This document shows, piece after piece, positions 36,682 through 46,275 of a DNA stretch of 64,000 nt (position 1 is the first letter of the stretch; each line of letters opens with the position of its first letter). The notes under the pieces are model-generated. The model was not told the DNA's origin. It saw only the letters and a program-made list of their open reading frames with translations, and ran no database searches. The stretch is from NCBI RefSeq assembly GCF_017307495.1, contig NZ_JAFKHE010000012.1, positions 124,001 through 188,000 of the forward strand. Direction: 5' to 3'. This DNA comes from Devosia sp. Lineage in GTDB: Bacteria; Pseudomonadota; Alphaproteobacteria; Rhizobiales; Devosiaceae. Made by a program: the position numbers and the translations under genes.

Positions 36682-37869
36682 TCAGGCACCGAGGAACCGC
36701 GCGAGTCGCTTGCCGACCGCGAGATACTTCCCCGGGTCGACGGCCACGTCCCTGAGCCGGACCTCGAAATGCAGGTGCGGTCCGGTCGAACGGCCGGTCG
36801 AGCCCACTCGGGCGATCGGGGTGCCGGTGGCGACGATCTGCCCTTCGGTGACGAGAAAGGCGCTCAGGTGCCCGTAGCGGGTGACGAGGCCCGTGCCGTG
36901 CGCGATCTCGACGAGGTTGCCGTAGCCCGACTTCATGCCCACGAACGTCACCTTGCCGTAGCCGGCGCTGAGCACCGTGGTCCCCTTCGGGGCGGGGAAA
37001 TCGATGCCGGCGTGGAAGGCACGGCCGCCGGTGAAGGGGTCCTTGCGATTGCCATAGGTGGAGCTGACGCGGGTCAGCGCGCCCATCGGCTTGTGCACCG
37101 GAGCAAGGTCGATGGCGGTGCGCGCCGCCTTGAAGCGGGCCAGGGCCAGGTAGGCCGCATTGGCGTCATCGACGATCCCGGTCGAATCGAGACCATCGGT
37201 GGTTGGCGGCAACAGCGGCCCCCCGACGCCCAAGTCGGAATCGTCAGGCATGCTGGGCCTGATGCCGATGCCCTTGAGGGCGTCGAGTATGGTGGTGGTC
37301 GACTCGGTGGCGGACCCGGATAGCGCCGCAAGGGCCATGCGGCTGTCGTCCATCATCTGCACCATCGACGAGCTGACCGCCGCCAGGTCCTCGGACGTTG
37401 CGCTGGCCGGCGCGACGGTCGCTATCGGAGCGGTGGGCGCCTCGTCGTCATCGGCGGCCGCGCTGGTCGTCGTCGAGGTGTCGATGCCCATCTCGGCGGC
37501 CTTCTGGGCCAGCTGCTTGACCAGCTGATGCTGCTCCAGCAGCACTTCCTGCTGCTGGGTCAACTCCTGCAACTGAAGGTTGATGTCACCGGCCTGGGCA
37601 AACTGCCGGGAGTGCAGGCGATCCACCTCGACCCGCAGTTGCGCGATGCGGTCCTCATAGGCCGCGACGACCTGGTCGTTCTGGCCAGAGAGCAGCGCTG
37701 AGATATCGGGCGCCATCAGGAACCCGACCAGAGTCAGGACGTTGGTGGCCAGCAGACCGGCGAAAAGCGAGTAGAACAGGGCAGGTCGGATGCCGCCGAC
37801 GCTGCGCGCTGGCGCCTTCTTCGGAGCGGCGCCGAACACCTTGTGAACACCAGCCGAATGGGTACGCAC
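36682..37869 (-). CDS. M23 metallopeptidase with TM and coiled coil
   Basis: This 395-residue envelope protein has an N-terminal TM helix (residues 29-52, LFYSLFAGLLATNVLTLVGFL), then a coiled coil (about 60-125, QVVAAYEDRIAQLRVEVDRL and a Gln-rich stretch), a Thr/Ala-rich linker, and a C-terminal M23/LytM domain. The zinc ligands HAGIDFPAP (His, Asp) and HLHFEVR are complete. It is therefore likely an active periplasmic peptidoglycan endopeptidase, perhaps linked to division or septum cleavage. Translation starts at a GTG. The start is less certain. Confidence 0.9.
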   Translation of the reverse strand: MRTHSAGVHKVFGAAPKKAPARSVGGIRPALFYSLFAGLLATNVLTLVGFLMAPDISALLSGQNDQVVAAYEDRIAQLRVEVDRLHSRQFAQAGDINLQLQELTQQQEVLLEQHQLVKQLAQKAAEMGIDTSTTTSAAADDDEAPTAPIATVAPASATSEDLAAVSSSMVQMMDDSRMALAALSGSATESTTTILDALKGIGIRPSMPDDSDLGVGGPLLPPTTDGLDSTGIVDDANAAYLALARFKAARTAIDLAPVHKPMGALTRVSSTYGNRKDPFTGGRAFHAGIDFPAPKGTTVLSAGYGKVTFVGMKSGYGNLVEIAHGTGLVTRYGHLSAFLVTEGQIVATGTPIARVGSTGRSTGPHLHFEVRLRDVAVDPGKYLAVGKRLARFLGA

Positions 37870-37955
37870 GACTGCGACTCCGGACGCAACTTGATTGCAT
37901 CCGATGATGGTCCGTTAAGGTTAACAAACGCGAAAAGCTCGGCAGCGCGGGGCTC

Positions 37956-38450
37956 TCAGCGTGACAGGCCGGCGCGGCGCGCGACCAGTTCGCGGGTCGC
38001 TTCGAGCACCTTTGCGGCGTGGCCCTTGATGCGGGTGGCGGGGAAGACGCCGGCGACATTGCCGTCGGGGCCGACGAGCACGGTCACGCGCTTGACCCCC
38101 ATGAACTCGACGCCGAACATCTTCTTGAGTTGCCAGACGCCGTAGGCCTCGATGGCCTTGCGCTCCGGATCGGCGGCCAGCGTGACGCCGAGGTTGAATT
38201 TGTCGCGGAAGGAGCAGTGCTTCTCGACGCTGTCGGGCGAGATGCCGACGACGACCGCGCCGAGCCGCCTGAATTCGGGCATCTGGTCGGTGAACTCGAT
38301 GTTCTCGAGCGTGCAACCCTCGGTGTCGTCCTGGGGATAGAAGTAGAGCACGACGGGGTGGCCACGATGGTCCGAAAGACGGAACTGCTGGGACGCGTCG
38401 GTGGTCAGCTGGAAGTCGGGAGCTGGGGCCCCCACGGTTACAAGCGTCAT
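37956..38450 (-). CDS. bcp: Peroxiredoxin (Bcp/PrxQ type)
   Basis: This 164-residue atypical thiol peroxidase reduces hydroperoxides with thioredoxin. The peroxidatic Cys is in YPQDDTEGCTLENI (near residue 46). A second Cys about 35 residues later (EKHCSFRDKF) is a possible resolving Cys, though Bcp resolving Cys is usually 5 residues away, so the mechanism may be one-Cys or longer-range. The length matches Bcp. The gene is encoded on the same strand as the M23 gene, 86 bp upstream of it. Confidence 0.92.
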   Translation of the reverse strand: MTLVTVGAPAPDFQLTTDASQQFRLSDHRGHPVVLYFYPQDDTEGCTLENIEFTDQMPEFRRLGAVVVGISPDSVEKHCSFRDKFNLGVTLAADPERKAIEAYGVWQLKKMFGVEFMGVKRVTVLVGPDGNVAGVFPATRIKGHAAKVLEATRELVARRAGLSR

Positions 38451-38604
38451 GTGATGGTCGCGCCCAAGCTGGAGGCACGCCGGATAGCGGCGCTGCCAAG
38501 GGGTGTTAGTGCCATATTGCAGCCGGTATCATGAGGCAGTGAACGCCTGCTCGATTTGATTCTACGATAGGGCGACAAAGCGGGCAGCCTCAAGTCGGAA
38601 AGCA

Positions 38605-41600
38605 GTGAAACCTACTCCAGCCCCTGGCTCTCTCCGCAAGCGCTCGGCATGGCGCATACTGGGTAGGATCGCGGTGGCGGCGGTTGCCGCACCTGTCCTG
38701 CTGCTCATCGCCCTGTACGCCGTGCTGCTGATCACGCCGATCCCGCTGCCCTTCGTGAGCGCGCAGGTGCGCAACGCCGTGCTCTCGTCCATGCCCGAGG
38801 GCAGCCAGCTTGAGCTCGGCGACATGGCGCTGGCGCTGGAGGGCTTCGTCTGGCCGGTGATCCAGTTCAAGCCCGTGACCTACACCGACGTGAAGACCGG
38901 AGGCACGGTCAGCATGGAGGCGCTGGAGGTCGGGTTCTCGCCCATCCGCATGCTGGTCGGACAGCCGGGCGCGACGGTCACGGTGGTGGGCCCGCACCTG
39001 CAGGTGAACCAGGACCTGTTCGGGCCACGTCTCGCCAAGTTCGAGTATATCGACGAGCCGAACGGCGAACGCACCGTGCGCGTCATCGAGGGGCAGGATG
39101 CCTTCCCGCAGGTGAACCTGTCGGCGGGCGGTGTCGACGTGAAGGGGGACGTGCCGGACGCCAGCCTCGGCATCCGGTCCGACAACGATTGGCTCGTCTA
39201 CAATCTCGAAGCCGCCGCAAAGGGCATCGCCGGCATCGTGCAGCAGGCCAAGCTTGGCAACTTCTCGCGCCTCGTGGTGCGCAACGGCGCGCTCGACATG
39301 AACGACGCCCTGTATGGCGTGCTGCGCTACTTCACCAATATCACCCTCGACATCGCGCCCAGCCCGGACGCCAAGACCGCCTCCGGGCAGTTCTCGGCCG
39401 AGATCGGTGGCTCGGTGATGAATGGCATCCTCGAGTGGGTCGAGCAGCCGGATGGCGGCGCCCGGATGAAAGCCTCGATCACCAATCTCGACCCGGGCGC
39501 ATTCGCGCCCTTCGTGGGCGAGCAGGAACAGGCGATCGCCATCGTGGGAACCGCCTCGGTGTCCATCGATGTCGGTTTCACGCCGGACAGCAAGACCACC
39601 GATGGGCTGTTCCACATCGACCTGACCGGCATGGATATCCGCGTAAACGACCAGTACTTTCCGATCGCGACGTCGATCGCCGCGGTGACGTGGGATCCGG
39701 CCATCGGCCAGTTCAACATGGCGGAGACCCAGGTCAGCGTCGCAGGCAGTACCGGCTATGTCAGCGGTGTATTCAAGCTCGGCCTCGATCCGCTCTACGG
39801 TCCGACGGTGGGCATGAAGGTGTCGGCGCGCGATGTCTCGATCCACGACGAACTCGGCGCACCGGCGGAGCCGTTTAGCGAAGTCAATTTCCAAGGCTGG
39901 TCCGCGCCGCTCTATGGTGCAACCGGCATCGACCAGTTCGAGGCGAAGAAGGCCGACGGCAGCGTGCTGGTCTCGACCGGCCGCATCGACATGGTACGCC
40001 GCGGCACCGGCTTCGAGCTGAACGTCGCCGGCGACGGCCTGTCGGCCGACGACATCAAACGGCTATGGCCCGCGTTCCTCGCCAAGGAGTCGCGGGACTG
40101 GTTCGTCAAGAACGTCATCGGCGGGCGCATCAAGAAGTCGACGATGCGGTACGCCTTCCCGGTCGGCTCGCTGGGCCAGCCCGGGGAGAACAAGCCGCTG
40201 CCCAAGAATGCCATTTCGATCGAGATCACCGGCGTCGGCGTTCAGATCAAGGCGCTCGACACGATGGACCCGATCACCATCGAAGGCGAGATGAAACTGA
40301 GCCTGCGCGACAGCGACGTCACGATCTCGGGCGACGGCGCGACGATTCCGACGCCGAAGGGCAACATCTCGATTGCCAATGCCGGATTCATCATCGGGTC
40401 GAACAGCGACACGGAAGCGGTGTACGAGATCTCGGGCGATCTCTCCGGGGGCATCCCGGCCCTTATCGCATGGGCGCGCCAGAACCAGCCCGATGCGCTG
40501 AAGCAGGCGGCCCTCCCGTTCAATCCCGATGTGCTTTCGGGGCAGGTCTCGCTCGGGCTGGTGGCGACCATCGTTACCGACAAGGCGACGAACAAGCCCA
40601 AGAGCATGGACTATGTCGTCAATGGCACGCTGCAGGATCTCGGGACGACAAGTCCGATCGATGGCCATAGCCTCGGCAAGGGCGAACTCACGTTCCGGGT
40701 GACGCAGGCCGGGTTCAATATCGGTGGCTCGGCGGAACTGGACGGCGTAGCCGCCGATGTCGCGGCGAGGGGGACGATGGACCCCAAGAAGCCGGACGTC
40801 GTCGTGACCGCCAAGATCGACTCGGGCGCCTTCAAGAAGTTCGGCGTCGACACCTCGGCTTTTCTCGACGGGCCGCTGACCCTTGCCGTCAAGCCAATGG
40901 CCGACGGCAGCGCGCAACTGGTTGCGGACCTGGGACAGGCCAGCCTCAACATCAAGGACCTGGGCATCAGCAAGGCCGCGGGCGTGCCCGGAAGTGCCAA
41001 GGCGCAGATCAAGCTGACCGGCGACGTGGTCGACGTCAGTGCGCTGGATGTCGGTTTCGGCGACGTCAAGCTGGAGGGCAGCCTCGGTTTCGATGTCAAG
41101 CAAGGGCTGCAGTCCGCGGAGTTCACCAACTTCGCACTGAGCCCGGGCGACCAGGCGCAGATCACCCTGACGCCCATCCGCAACGGGTACCAGGTGCGCC
41201 TGCGCGGCGACCAGCTCGATCTCAAGCCAATGCTGCAGCGCTTCTTCAGCCTCTCGGGCGACTCGACCGGCGGGCCGCAGGCGACAGCCATCGACCAGAC
41301 CATCGCCGTCGATCTCGAGCTCAAGCGCGCGCTCGGCTTCTACAAGACCACCGCGTTCAACGTGAACCTCGACCTCGTGCTGCGCGGCACCGACCTGCAG
41401 AAGGTGAACCTGCAGGCCAACCTCGGCGGCGACAGGAGCGTGTCGGTCACCACCAATCCGACGCCGGACGGCAAGGTCATGTCCGTGGCCTTCAACGACC
41501 TCGGCACGCTGCTCAGACTGATGAACGTCTATCCCAACATGGAGGGCGGGCAGGGAAGTCTCGTGGTCGAGACGATCACGGACCAGAAGATCGACCAGGG

Positions 41601-42063
41601 CACGTTCAACCTGCACAACTTCGCCTTCGTCAACGAGAGCAACGTCGCGCAGATTCTCGGCAACCACAGCGAGTCGCGCGCCATGATCGCCCGCTCGAAC
41701 AAGCTCGAGTTCAAGAGCGCAGAGGCCGACTTCATCCGGCGCAAGGACCGGGTCGAGATCACTGATGCGGTCCTGGCGGGAGCCACCGTGGGTGGCACCG
41801 CACGCGGCTTCATCTACACCGACAAGCGAAGGTTCGACCTGTCGGGCACGTACGTGCCGATGTTCGGGCTCAACAATGCCTTCGTGAAGCTGCTCGGGCC
41901 GCTGGCCGGTCGCGAGGGCGAGGGGCTCTATGGGGTCACCTTCGCGGTCAAGGGGCCGCTCGACAATCCCGAATTCAAGATCAACCCGATGTCGGCGCTG
42001 GTCCCAGGTGCGTTCCGGCGCATGTTCGAGTACCGTGCCAAGGAAATCCCGCGCGTCGAGTAG
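38605..42063 (+). CDS. AsmA-like/DUF3971 giant envelope protein
   Basis: This 1152-residue protein has one N-terminal TM helix (residues 17-45, ILGRIAVAAVAAPVLLLIALY) and a very long beta-rich periplasmic part with the repeating DUF3971/AsmA-like fold. It ends in the conserved GVTFAVKGPLDNPEFKINPMSALVPGAFRRMF (shared by YhdP-like proteins) and a basic tail. Members of this superfamily bridge the envelope and are implicated in phospholipid transport. The start is a GTG at 38605. It is divergent from the peroxiredoxin and is followed by a universal stress gene. Confidence 0.85.
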   Translation: MKPTPAPGSLRKRSAWRILGRIAVAAVAAPVLLLIALYAVLLITPIPLPFVSAQVRNAVLSSMPEGSQLELGDMALALEGFVWPVIQFKPVTYTDVKTGGTVSMEALEVGFSPIRMLVGQPGATVTVVGPHLQVNQDLFGPRLAKFEYIDEPNGERTVRVIEGQDAFPQVNLSAGGVDVKGDVPDASLGIRSDNDWLVYNLEAAAKGIAGIVQQAKLGNFSRLVVRNGALDMNDALYGVLRYFTNITLDIAPSPDAKTASGQFSAEIGGSVMNGILEWVEQPDGGARMKASITNLDPGAFAPFVGEQEQAIAIVGTASVSIDVGFTPDSKTTDGLFHIDLTGMDIRVNDQYFPIATSIAAVTWDPAIGQFNMAETQVSVAGSTGYVSGVFKLGLDPLYGPTVGMKVSARDVSIHDELGAPAEPFSEVNFQGWSAPLYGATGIDQFEAKKADGSVLVSTGRIDMVRRGTGFELNVAGDGLSADDIKRLWPAFLAKESRDWFVKNVIGGRIKKSTMRYAFPVGSLGQPGENKPLPKNAISIEITGVGVQIKALDTMDPITIEGEMKLSLRDSDVTISGDGATIPTPKGNISIANAGFIIGSNSDTEAVYEISGDLSGGIPALIAWARQNQPDALKQAALPFNPDVLSGQVSLGLVATIVTDKATNKPKSMDYVVNGTLQDLGTTSPIDGHSLGKGELTFRVTQAGFNIGGSAELDGVAADVAARGTMDPKKPDVVVTAKIDSGAFKKFGVDTSAFLDGPLTLAVKPMADGSAQLVADLGQASLNIKDLGISKAAGVPGSAKAQIKLTGDVVDVSALDVGFGDVKLEGSLGFDVKQGLQSAEFTNFALSPGDQAQITLTPIRNGYQVRLRGDQLDLKPMLQRFFSLSGDSTGGPQATAIDQTIAVDLELKRALGFYKTTAFNVNLDLVLRGTDLQKVNLQANLGGDRSVSVTTNPTPDGKVMSVAFNDLGTLLRLMNVYPNMEGGQGSLVVETITDQKIDQGTFNLHNFAFVNESNVAQILGNHSESRAMIARSNKLEFKSAEADFIRRKDRVEITDAVLAGATVGGTARGFIYTDKRRFDLSGTYVPMFGLNNAFVKLLGPLAGREGEGLYGVTFAVKGPLDNPEFKINPMSALVPGAFRRMFEYRAKEIPRVE

Positions 42064-42134
42064 GCTTGATCTCGATCAAGCGCGCCGCTGCGGTGGCGGG
42101 TAGGACGTTCACATCTGGTGCAGAGGTATTCGAA

Positions 42135-42584
42135 ATGTATTCCCATATTCTCGTGGCCGTGGATGGCTCCGACCTGGCGGGCCGCGCCCTTGACCATGCC
42201 TTGCAGCTGGCGAAGGCGCTCGGCTCGCAGGTCACCGTCGTCACGGTGACCGAGCCGGCGGCGCTGGTTGGCGGCGGCTACGGCGCCGTGGCGGGCACCG
42301 CCTACGATCCGATTCCGGAACTGATCGAGGCCCAGGAGCAGGGCGCCAAGGCATTGCTCGCGAAGGCTGTCGAAACTGCGAAGGCCGCGGGCATCGATGC
42401 CAAGACCGCCTATGTCAGCGACAGCTTCCCGGCCGAAGGAATCATCTCGACGGCCAACGACATCAAGGCCGACCTGATCGTGATGGGCTCGCACGGTCGC
42501 CGAGGTTTCGGTCGCCTGCTGCTCGGCAGCCAGACCAACAACGTGCTCGCGCACACCACCATCCCGGTGTTGGTGACCCGCTGA
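42135..42584 (+). CDS. Universal stress protein
   Basis: This 149-residue UspA-family protein begins MYSHILVAVDGSDLAGRALD and has the ATP-binding signature GSHGRRGFGRLLLGS at residues about 119-133, so it is likely an ATP-binding Usp. The start ATG at 42135 is typical. An in-frame extension to 42066 lacks family similarity. It lies 71 bp after the AsmA-like gene in the same orientation and may share its transcript. The signal it answers is unknown. Confidence 0.92.
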   Translation: MYSHILVAVDGSDLAGRALDHALQLAKALGSQVTVVTVTEPAALVGGGYGAVAGTAYDPIPELIEAQEQGAKALLAKAVETAKAAGIDAKTAYVSDSFPAEGIISTANDIKADLIVMGSHGRRGFGRLLLGSQTNNVLAHTTIPVLVTR

Positions 42585-42718
42585 CGGCATGAATTAGTCC
42601 ATACCGCGTGATAGGCTGATCTCCACGGAGGTCAGCCGAGCCCTCCCGGGTCATTGTCGTGCGCGTGTTCCACGGCGGCCAGGATCGGGAGCGAATCCTG
42701 AAGGGCGCCAAACACAGT

Positions 42719-42742
42719 GAAGCCGGTTCCTAGACCGGCTTC
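42719..42742 (-). terminator. Hairpin at tyrS 3' end
   Basis: The 9-bp perfect stem GAAGCCGGT/ACCGGCTTC spans the tyrS stop codon. It is not followed by a T-run on the minus strand, so its role as terminator is tentative. Confidence 0.35.
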
Positions 42743-43986
42743 AGCAGCGCGTGTTTCTTCTTGCCGACCGACAGCTTGATCACGCCCTCGGGCAGGAGCG
42801 CGCTCGTGCCGAGCGAGGTGCGCTCGTCCGTCACCGCCTCGTCGTTGACGCGCACCGCGCCCGACTGGACATGACGGCGTGCCTCGCCATTCGAGCCGGC
42901 TAGCCCAACCGTAACCAGCGCATTCAGCAGGCCCAGGCCGGCGGCAAGGTCGCCCCGGGAGACCTCGGTGGTCGGCAGCGACAGGTCGATTGCTCCAACC
43001 TCGAACGTTGCCGCGGCGGTCGCGGCGGATTTCTCGGCCGCGTCGCGGCCGTGGACGATGGCGGTGACCTCGGTGGCGAGGATCTTCTTGGCTTCGTTGA
43101 GTTCCGATCCGCCGAGTGCCTCGAGCTTTGCGATCTCCTCGAGGGGCAGGCGGGTGAAGATCTTCAGCCACTTGCCGACATCGGCGTCCTCGGTATTCCG
43201 GAAGTACTGCCAGAAATCATACGGGCTGAAGAGGTCGCCGTTGAGCCAGACGGCACCCGAGGCCGACTTGCCCATCTTTTCGCCCGACGACTTGGTGAGC
43301 AGCGGCGTCGTCAGGGCGTAGAGCTGCGGGCCACCCATCTTGTGGCTGAGTTCGACGCCGTTGATGATGTTGCCCCACTGGTCGGAGCCGCCCATCTGCA
43401 ACACCGCACCATACTGCTTGTTGAGCACGGTGAAGTCGTAGCCCTGCATGATCATGTAGTTGAATTCGAGGAAGGTCAGCGACTGCTCGCGCTCGAGCCG
43501 CATCTTCACGCTGTCGAAGCTCAGCATGCGGTTGACCGAGAAATAGCGGCCGATCTCGCGCAGGAACTCGACGTAGTTGAGCTTCAGCAGCCAGTCGGCA
43601 TTGTTGACCATGACCGCATCCGTCGGGCCATCGCCGTAGCGCAGGATGCGGCTGTAGACCTTCTTGATGCTCTCGATATTGCTGTTGATCTTTTCGACCG
43701 TGAGCACCTGGCGTTCCGCCTCGCGGCCGGTCGGGTCGCCGACCATGGAGGTGCCGCCGCCCATCAGGCTGATCGGCCGGTGTCCAGTCTCCTGCAGCCA
43801 GTAGAGCAGCGTGACCGTGATCAGGTTGCCGATATGGATCGAGGTCGCCGTGGCGTCATAGCCGACATAGCCCGTGATCGTCTCCTTGGCGGCGAGGGCG
43901 TCCAGCCCTTCCGGATCGGAAATCTGGTGGATGAAGCCACGCTGATCGAGGACGTTCAGGAAATCTGACTTGTACTTGGCTGCCAT
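42730..43986 (-). CDS. tyrS: Tyrosine-tRNA ligase
   Basis: This 418-residue class I synthetase has the HIGH-like [15 protein letters not shown] near residue 44, the KMSKS-like [14 protein letters not shown] near residue 235, and a C-terminal S4-like domain ([16 protein letters not shown]). The ATG at 43986 ([11 protein letters not shown]) is the start. The open frame back to 44025 is not family-like. Repeat copy B lies just upstream, at 44022-44113. Confidence 0.97.
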   Translation of the reverse strand: MAAKYKSDFLNVLDQRGFIHQISDPEGLDALAAKETITGYVGYDATATSIHIGNLITVTLLYWLQETGHRPISLMGGGTSMVGDPTGREAERQVLTVEKINSNIESIKKVYSRILRYGDGPTDAVMVNNADWLLKLNYVEFLREIGRYFSVNRMLSFDSVKMRLEREQSLTFLEFNYMIMQGYDFTVLNKQYGAVLQMGGSDQWGNIINGVELSHKMGGPQLYALTTPLLTKSSGEKMGKSASGAVWLNGDLFSPYDFWQYFRNTEDADVGKWLKIFTRLPLEEIAKLEALGGSELNEAKKILATEVTAIVHGRDAAEKSAATAAATFEVGAIDLSLPTTEVSRGDLAAGLGLLNALVTVGLAGSNGEARRHVQSGAVRVNDEAVTDERTSLGTSALLPEGVIKLSVGKKKHALLKPV

Positions 43987-44021
43987 GGCTGTTGCCCGGT
44001 TTCTCAGGGTGGTCCCGGCTT

Positions 44022-44113
44022 TCACCGGGTCATCCCCGCGAAAGCGGGGATCTCTGTTTGCTGTGGTTGTTCCGGAAAACGGAGGTTCCCGCTTTCGCGG
44101 GAATGACCCCGTG
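44022..44113. repeat. Double-hairpin dispersed repeat, copy B
   Basis: This 92-bp element from TCACCGGGTCA to a degenerate GACCCCGTG contains two inverted halves with CCCGCGAAAGCGGG and CCCGCTTTCGCGGG hairpins and the internal CTCTGTTTG and AACGGAG. It matches copy A in length and layout and lies directly upstream of tyrS. Confidence 0.8.
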
Positions 44114-44150
44114 GGTGTGGGGAGTCGAGCAAGGCGCCCCTTGCAGCCCG

Positions 44151-44813
44151 CTAGCGCCCCTTGCCCGCCGCGATTTCCGCGCGGCGCCGGTCAAGATAAT
44201 CGGCGCAACGCTCGGTCAGCTCGTCGATCTTGCCCTCGTAGAAGTGATTGGCACCATCGACGATCTGCTGTTCGATGGTGATGCCCTTCTGCGTCTTGAG
44301 CTTGTCCACCAGCTTCTGCACCGACTGCGGCGGCGCCACGCGGTCCTTTTCGCCATGGATGATCAGCCCGGAGGAGGGGCAGGGGGCGAGGAAGGAGAAG
44401 TCGTAGAGGTTTTCCGGCGGGGAGACCGAGATGAAGCCCTCGACCTCGGGGCGGCGCATGAGCAGCTGCATGCCGATCCAGGCGCCGAACGAGAAGCCGG
44501 CGATCCAGCAGCCACGCGACTCACGGTTGAGGCTTTGCAGCCAGTCGAGCGCCGCGGCCGCATCGGAGAGTTCGCCGATACCGTGATCGAACAGGCCCTG
44601 CGAGCGGCCGACGCCGCGCGAGTTGAAGCGCAGCACCGAGAAGCCCCGGTTCGCGAACATGTAGAACAGGTTGTAGACGATCTGGTTGTTCATCGTGCCG
44701 CCGAACTGCGGATGCGGATGCAGCACGATGGCGATCGGGGCGTTGGGGTCCTTGCCCTGCTGGTAACGCCCCTCGAGGCGCCCCTCAGGTCCGTTGAAGA
44801 TGACTTCTGGCAT
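44151..44813 (-). CDS. Alpha/beta hydrolase, dienelactone-type
   Basis: This is a 220-residue serine hydrolase. Family features are [13 protein letters not shown] near residue 33 (oxyanion region), [12 protein letters not shown], the nucleophile elbow [10 protein letters not shown] with Ser near residue 107, an acid in [10 protein letters not shown], and a C-terminal His in VDGANHFY. This short form, common in Rhizobiales, has no assigned substrate. It is divergent from the SUF operon. Confidence 0.85.
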   Translation of the reverse strand: MPEVIFNGPEGRLEGRYQQGKDPNAPIAIVLHPHPQFGGTMNNQIVYNLFYMFANRGFSVLRFNSRGVGRSQGLFDHGIGELSDAAAALDWLQSLNRESRGCWIAGFSFGAWIGMQLLMRRPEVEGFISVSPPENLYDFSFLAPCPSSGLIIHGEKDRVAPPQSVQKLVDKLKTQKGITIEQQIVDGANHFYEGKIDELTERCADYLDRRRAEIAAGKGR

Positions 44814-44883
44814 AGATCGTTTCCTTGGCCCCGCCGGTCTTATGCGCTGTGCTCATGGCTGAGCGCCGCAGCCGGTCTCTCGG

Positions 44884-44913
44884 CTTGACGAATGGTGCGC
44901 CGCTGCCTAAACA
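44884..44913 (+). promoter_or_regulatory. Possible SUF operon promoter
   Basis: TTGACG (44884-44889) and TAAACA (44908-44913) are 18 bp apart. The -10 is weak. If used, transcription would start near 44920, placing the adjacent iron-control palindrome just downstream. Confidence 0.4.
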
Positions 44914-44930
44914 TGGGCCGAAAACTCCAG

Positions 44931-44947
44931 TTTCGAACAATTCTAAA
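44931..44947. promoter_or_regulatory. Irr-type iron control element upstream of SUF operon
   Basis: TTTCGAACAATTCTAAA is a 17-bp inverted repeat matching the iron-control element of rhizobial Irr (TTTAGAA-N3-TTCTAAA) at 13 of the 14 fixed positions. Flanking bases extend the dyad (GAAAAC...CCAG on the left, CTGG...GTTTTC on the right), giving a longer inverted repeat of about 38 bp from 44920 to 44957. It lies 164 bp upstream of the first desulfurase ATG. Confidence 0.65.
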
Positions 44948-45110
44948 CTGGGTTTTCGAAGGCGGCAGTTGGTGTTCCAACCGCTTCCGGTTGCTGGTGA
45001 GCGCTCCTTGTAGAGAAAGTGAGCGCCCGATTTCAAGAATTGTTTCGGGCTCCAGCGAACGCCTCGGTGTCGCGGCTGCCCTTCTAGCGGACGAGCGAGT
45101 TCCCGGGTTC

Positions 45111-46265
45111 ATGGCGCGACAGGCGATCTACCTCGATCACAATGCGTCGGCACCGCTGCTGCCGGAGGCGCGGGCTGCCGTTGTCGCGGCCCTCGACCTG
45201 GTTGGCAATCCCTCGTCCGTGCATGCCGAGGGCCGGGCCCTGCGTGCAGTCATCGACAAGGCGCGCGCCCAGGTTGCGCGGCTCGCCGGTGCCGAGCGTG
45301 ACCAGGTCGTATTCACGTCCACTGCCACCGAAGCGATCACACAGGCGATCGTCGGCGGCGCCAGGGCGTTCAGCGTCGATGCCATCGTGGTGTCCGCTGG
45401 TGAGCATGCGGCGGTGCTGAAGGCTGCCGAGGCGACGGGTCTGCCGGTGAAGAAGGTTGGCCTCGACAGCGACGGCTATATCAAGGTCGAGGAGATCGCC
45501 GCAGCCATCGCGGCCGCCGATCTCGTCGGCATGCGCCTGCTCGTGGCGGTGCACCTGGTCAACAACGAGACCGGCATTGTCCAGCCTGTCGATCGCATCG
45601 AGGTGCTGGTGGGGCCGAGCCCACACTACCTGTTTGTCGACGCGGCCCAGGCCTTCGGTAAGTTCGGACTGGAATTCGCCTCGCGCGCACCCGATATGAT
45701 GGCGATCAGCGGCCACAAGATCGGCGGTCCGGCCGGTGCAGCTGCCCTGCTGGTCAAGGGCCATGCCGACCAGGTGCGGTTGATCCCCGGCGGCGGCCAG
45801 GAAAGCGGGCGTCGCGGCGGCACCGAGAATGCAGCGGCGATCGCCGGCTTCGGTGCGGCCTGCGAGGTATTCGCGGAGCGCTTCTACCACGCAAACGTGA
45901 GCGAACTGGTGCGCGTGGCGGAAGATGGCATGCGACTGATCGCGCCCGATCTCGTTGTATTTGGCGAGACGGGTGGGCGCATCGGCAATACTTCGAACTT
46001 CGCCGTGCCGGGCCTCGGGAATGCCGTGGCGATGATGGGGCTGGACCTCGCCGGGATCGCGGTCTCGTCCGGCTCGGCCTGCTCGTCGGGCAAGGTCGGC
46101 CCCAGCCATGTGCTCGAGGCCATGGGCGTGCCGGCCGAACTCGGCGAATGTGCAATGCGAGTGAGCTTCGGCTGGTCCTCCTCGATCGAGGACGTCGAGG
46201 CTTATCTCAAGGGTTTCAGCGAAGTCGTGGGGCGTCATCGCGCCCGCCACGGCGTCGCAGCATAG
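45111..46265 (+). CDS. Cysteine desulfurase, NifS/IscS-like
   Basis: This 384-residue PLP enzyme, a class I desulfurase, is the first gene of the SUF operon. It has the PLP Lys in [12 protein letters not shown] near residue 205 and the mobile catalytic Cys in [14 protein letters not shown] near residue 324. It removes sulfur from cysteine as a persulfide for Fe-S cluster assembly. The ATG at 45111 ([16 protein letters not shown]) is the start. An open extension of 73 residues covers the control region. The operon also encodes SufS, so two desulfurases are present, as in many Rhizobiales. Confidence 0.93.
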   Translation: MARQAIYLDHNASAPLLPEARAAVVAALDLVGNPSSVHAEGRALRAVIDKARAQVARLAGAERDQVVFTSTATEAITQAIVGGARAFSVDAIVVSAGEHAAVLKAAEATGLPVKKVGLDSDGYIKVEEIAAAIAAADLVGMRLLVAVHLVNNETGIVQPVDRIEVLVGPSPHYLFVDAAQAFGKFGLEFASRAPDMMAISGHKIGGPAGAAALLVKGHADQVRLIPGGGQESGRRGGTENAAAIAGFGAACEVFAERFYHANVSELVRVAEDGMRLIAPDLVVFGETGGRIGNTSNFAVPGLGNAVAMMGLDLAGIAVSSGSACSSGKVGPSHVLEAMGVPAELGECAMRVSFGWSSSIEDVEAYLKGFSEVVGRHRARHGVAA

Positions 46266-46275
46266 GAAGAAGACG

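Noticed and set aside
34011..36755. Open frame of 914 codons antisense to the E1-lipoyl-KAS III fusion
   Set aside because: It is a mirror of a GC-rich coding strand, with low-complexity Arg/Gly/Asp composition and no domain. The sense frame has all catalytic motifs.
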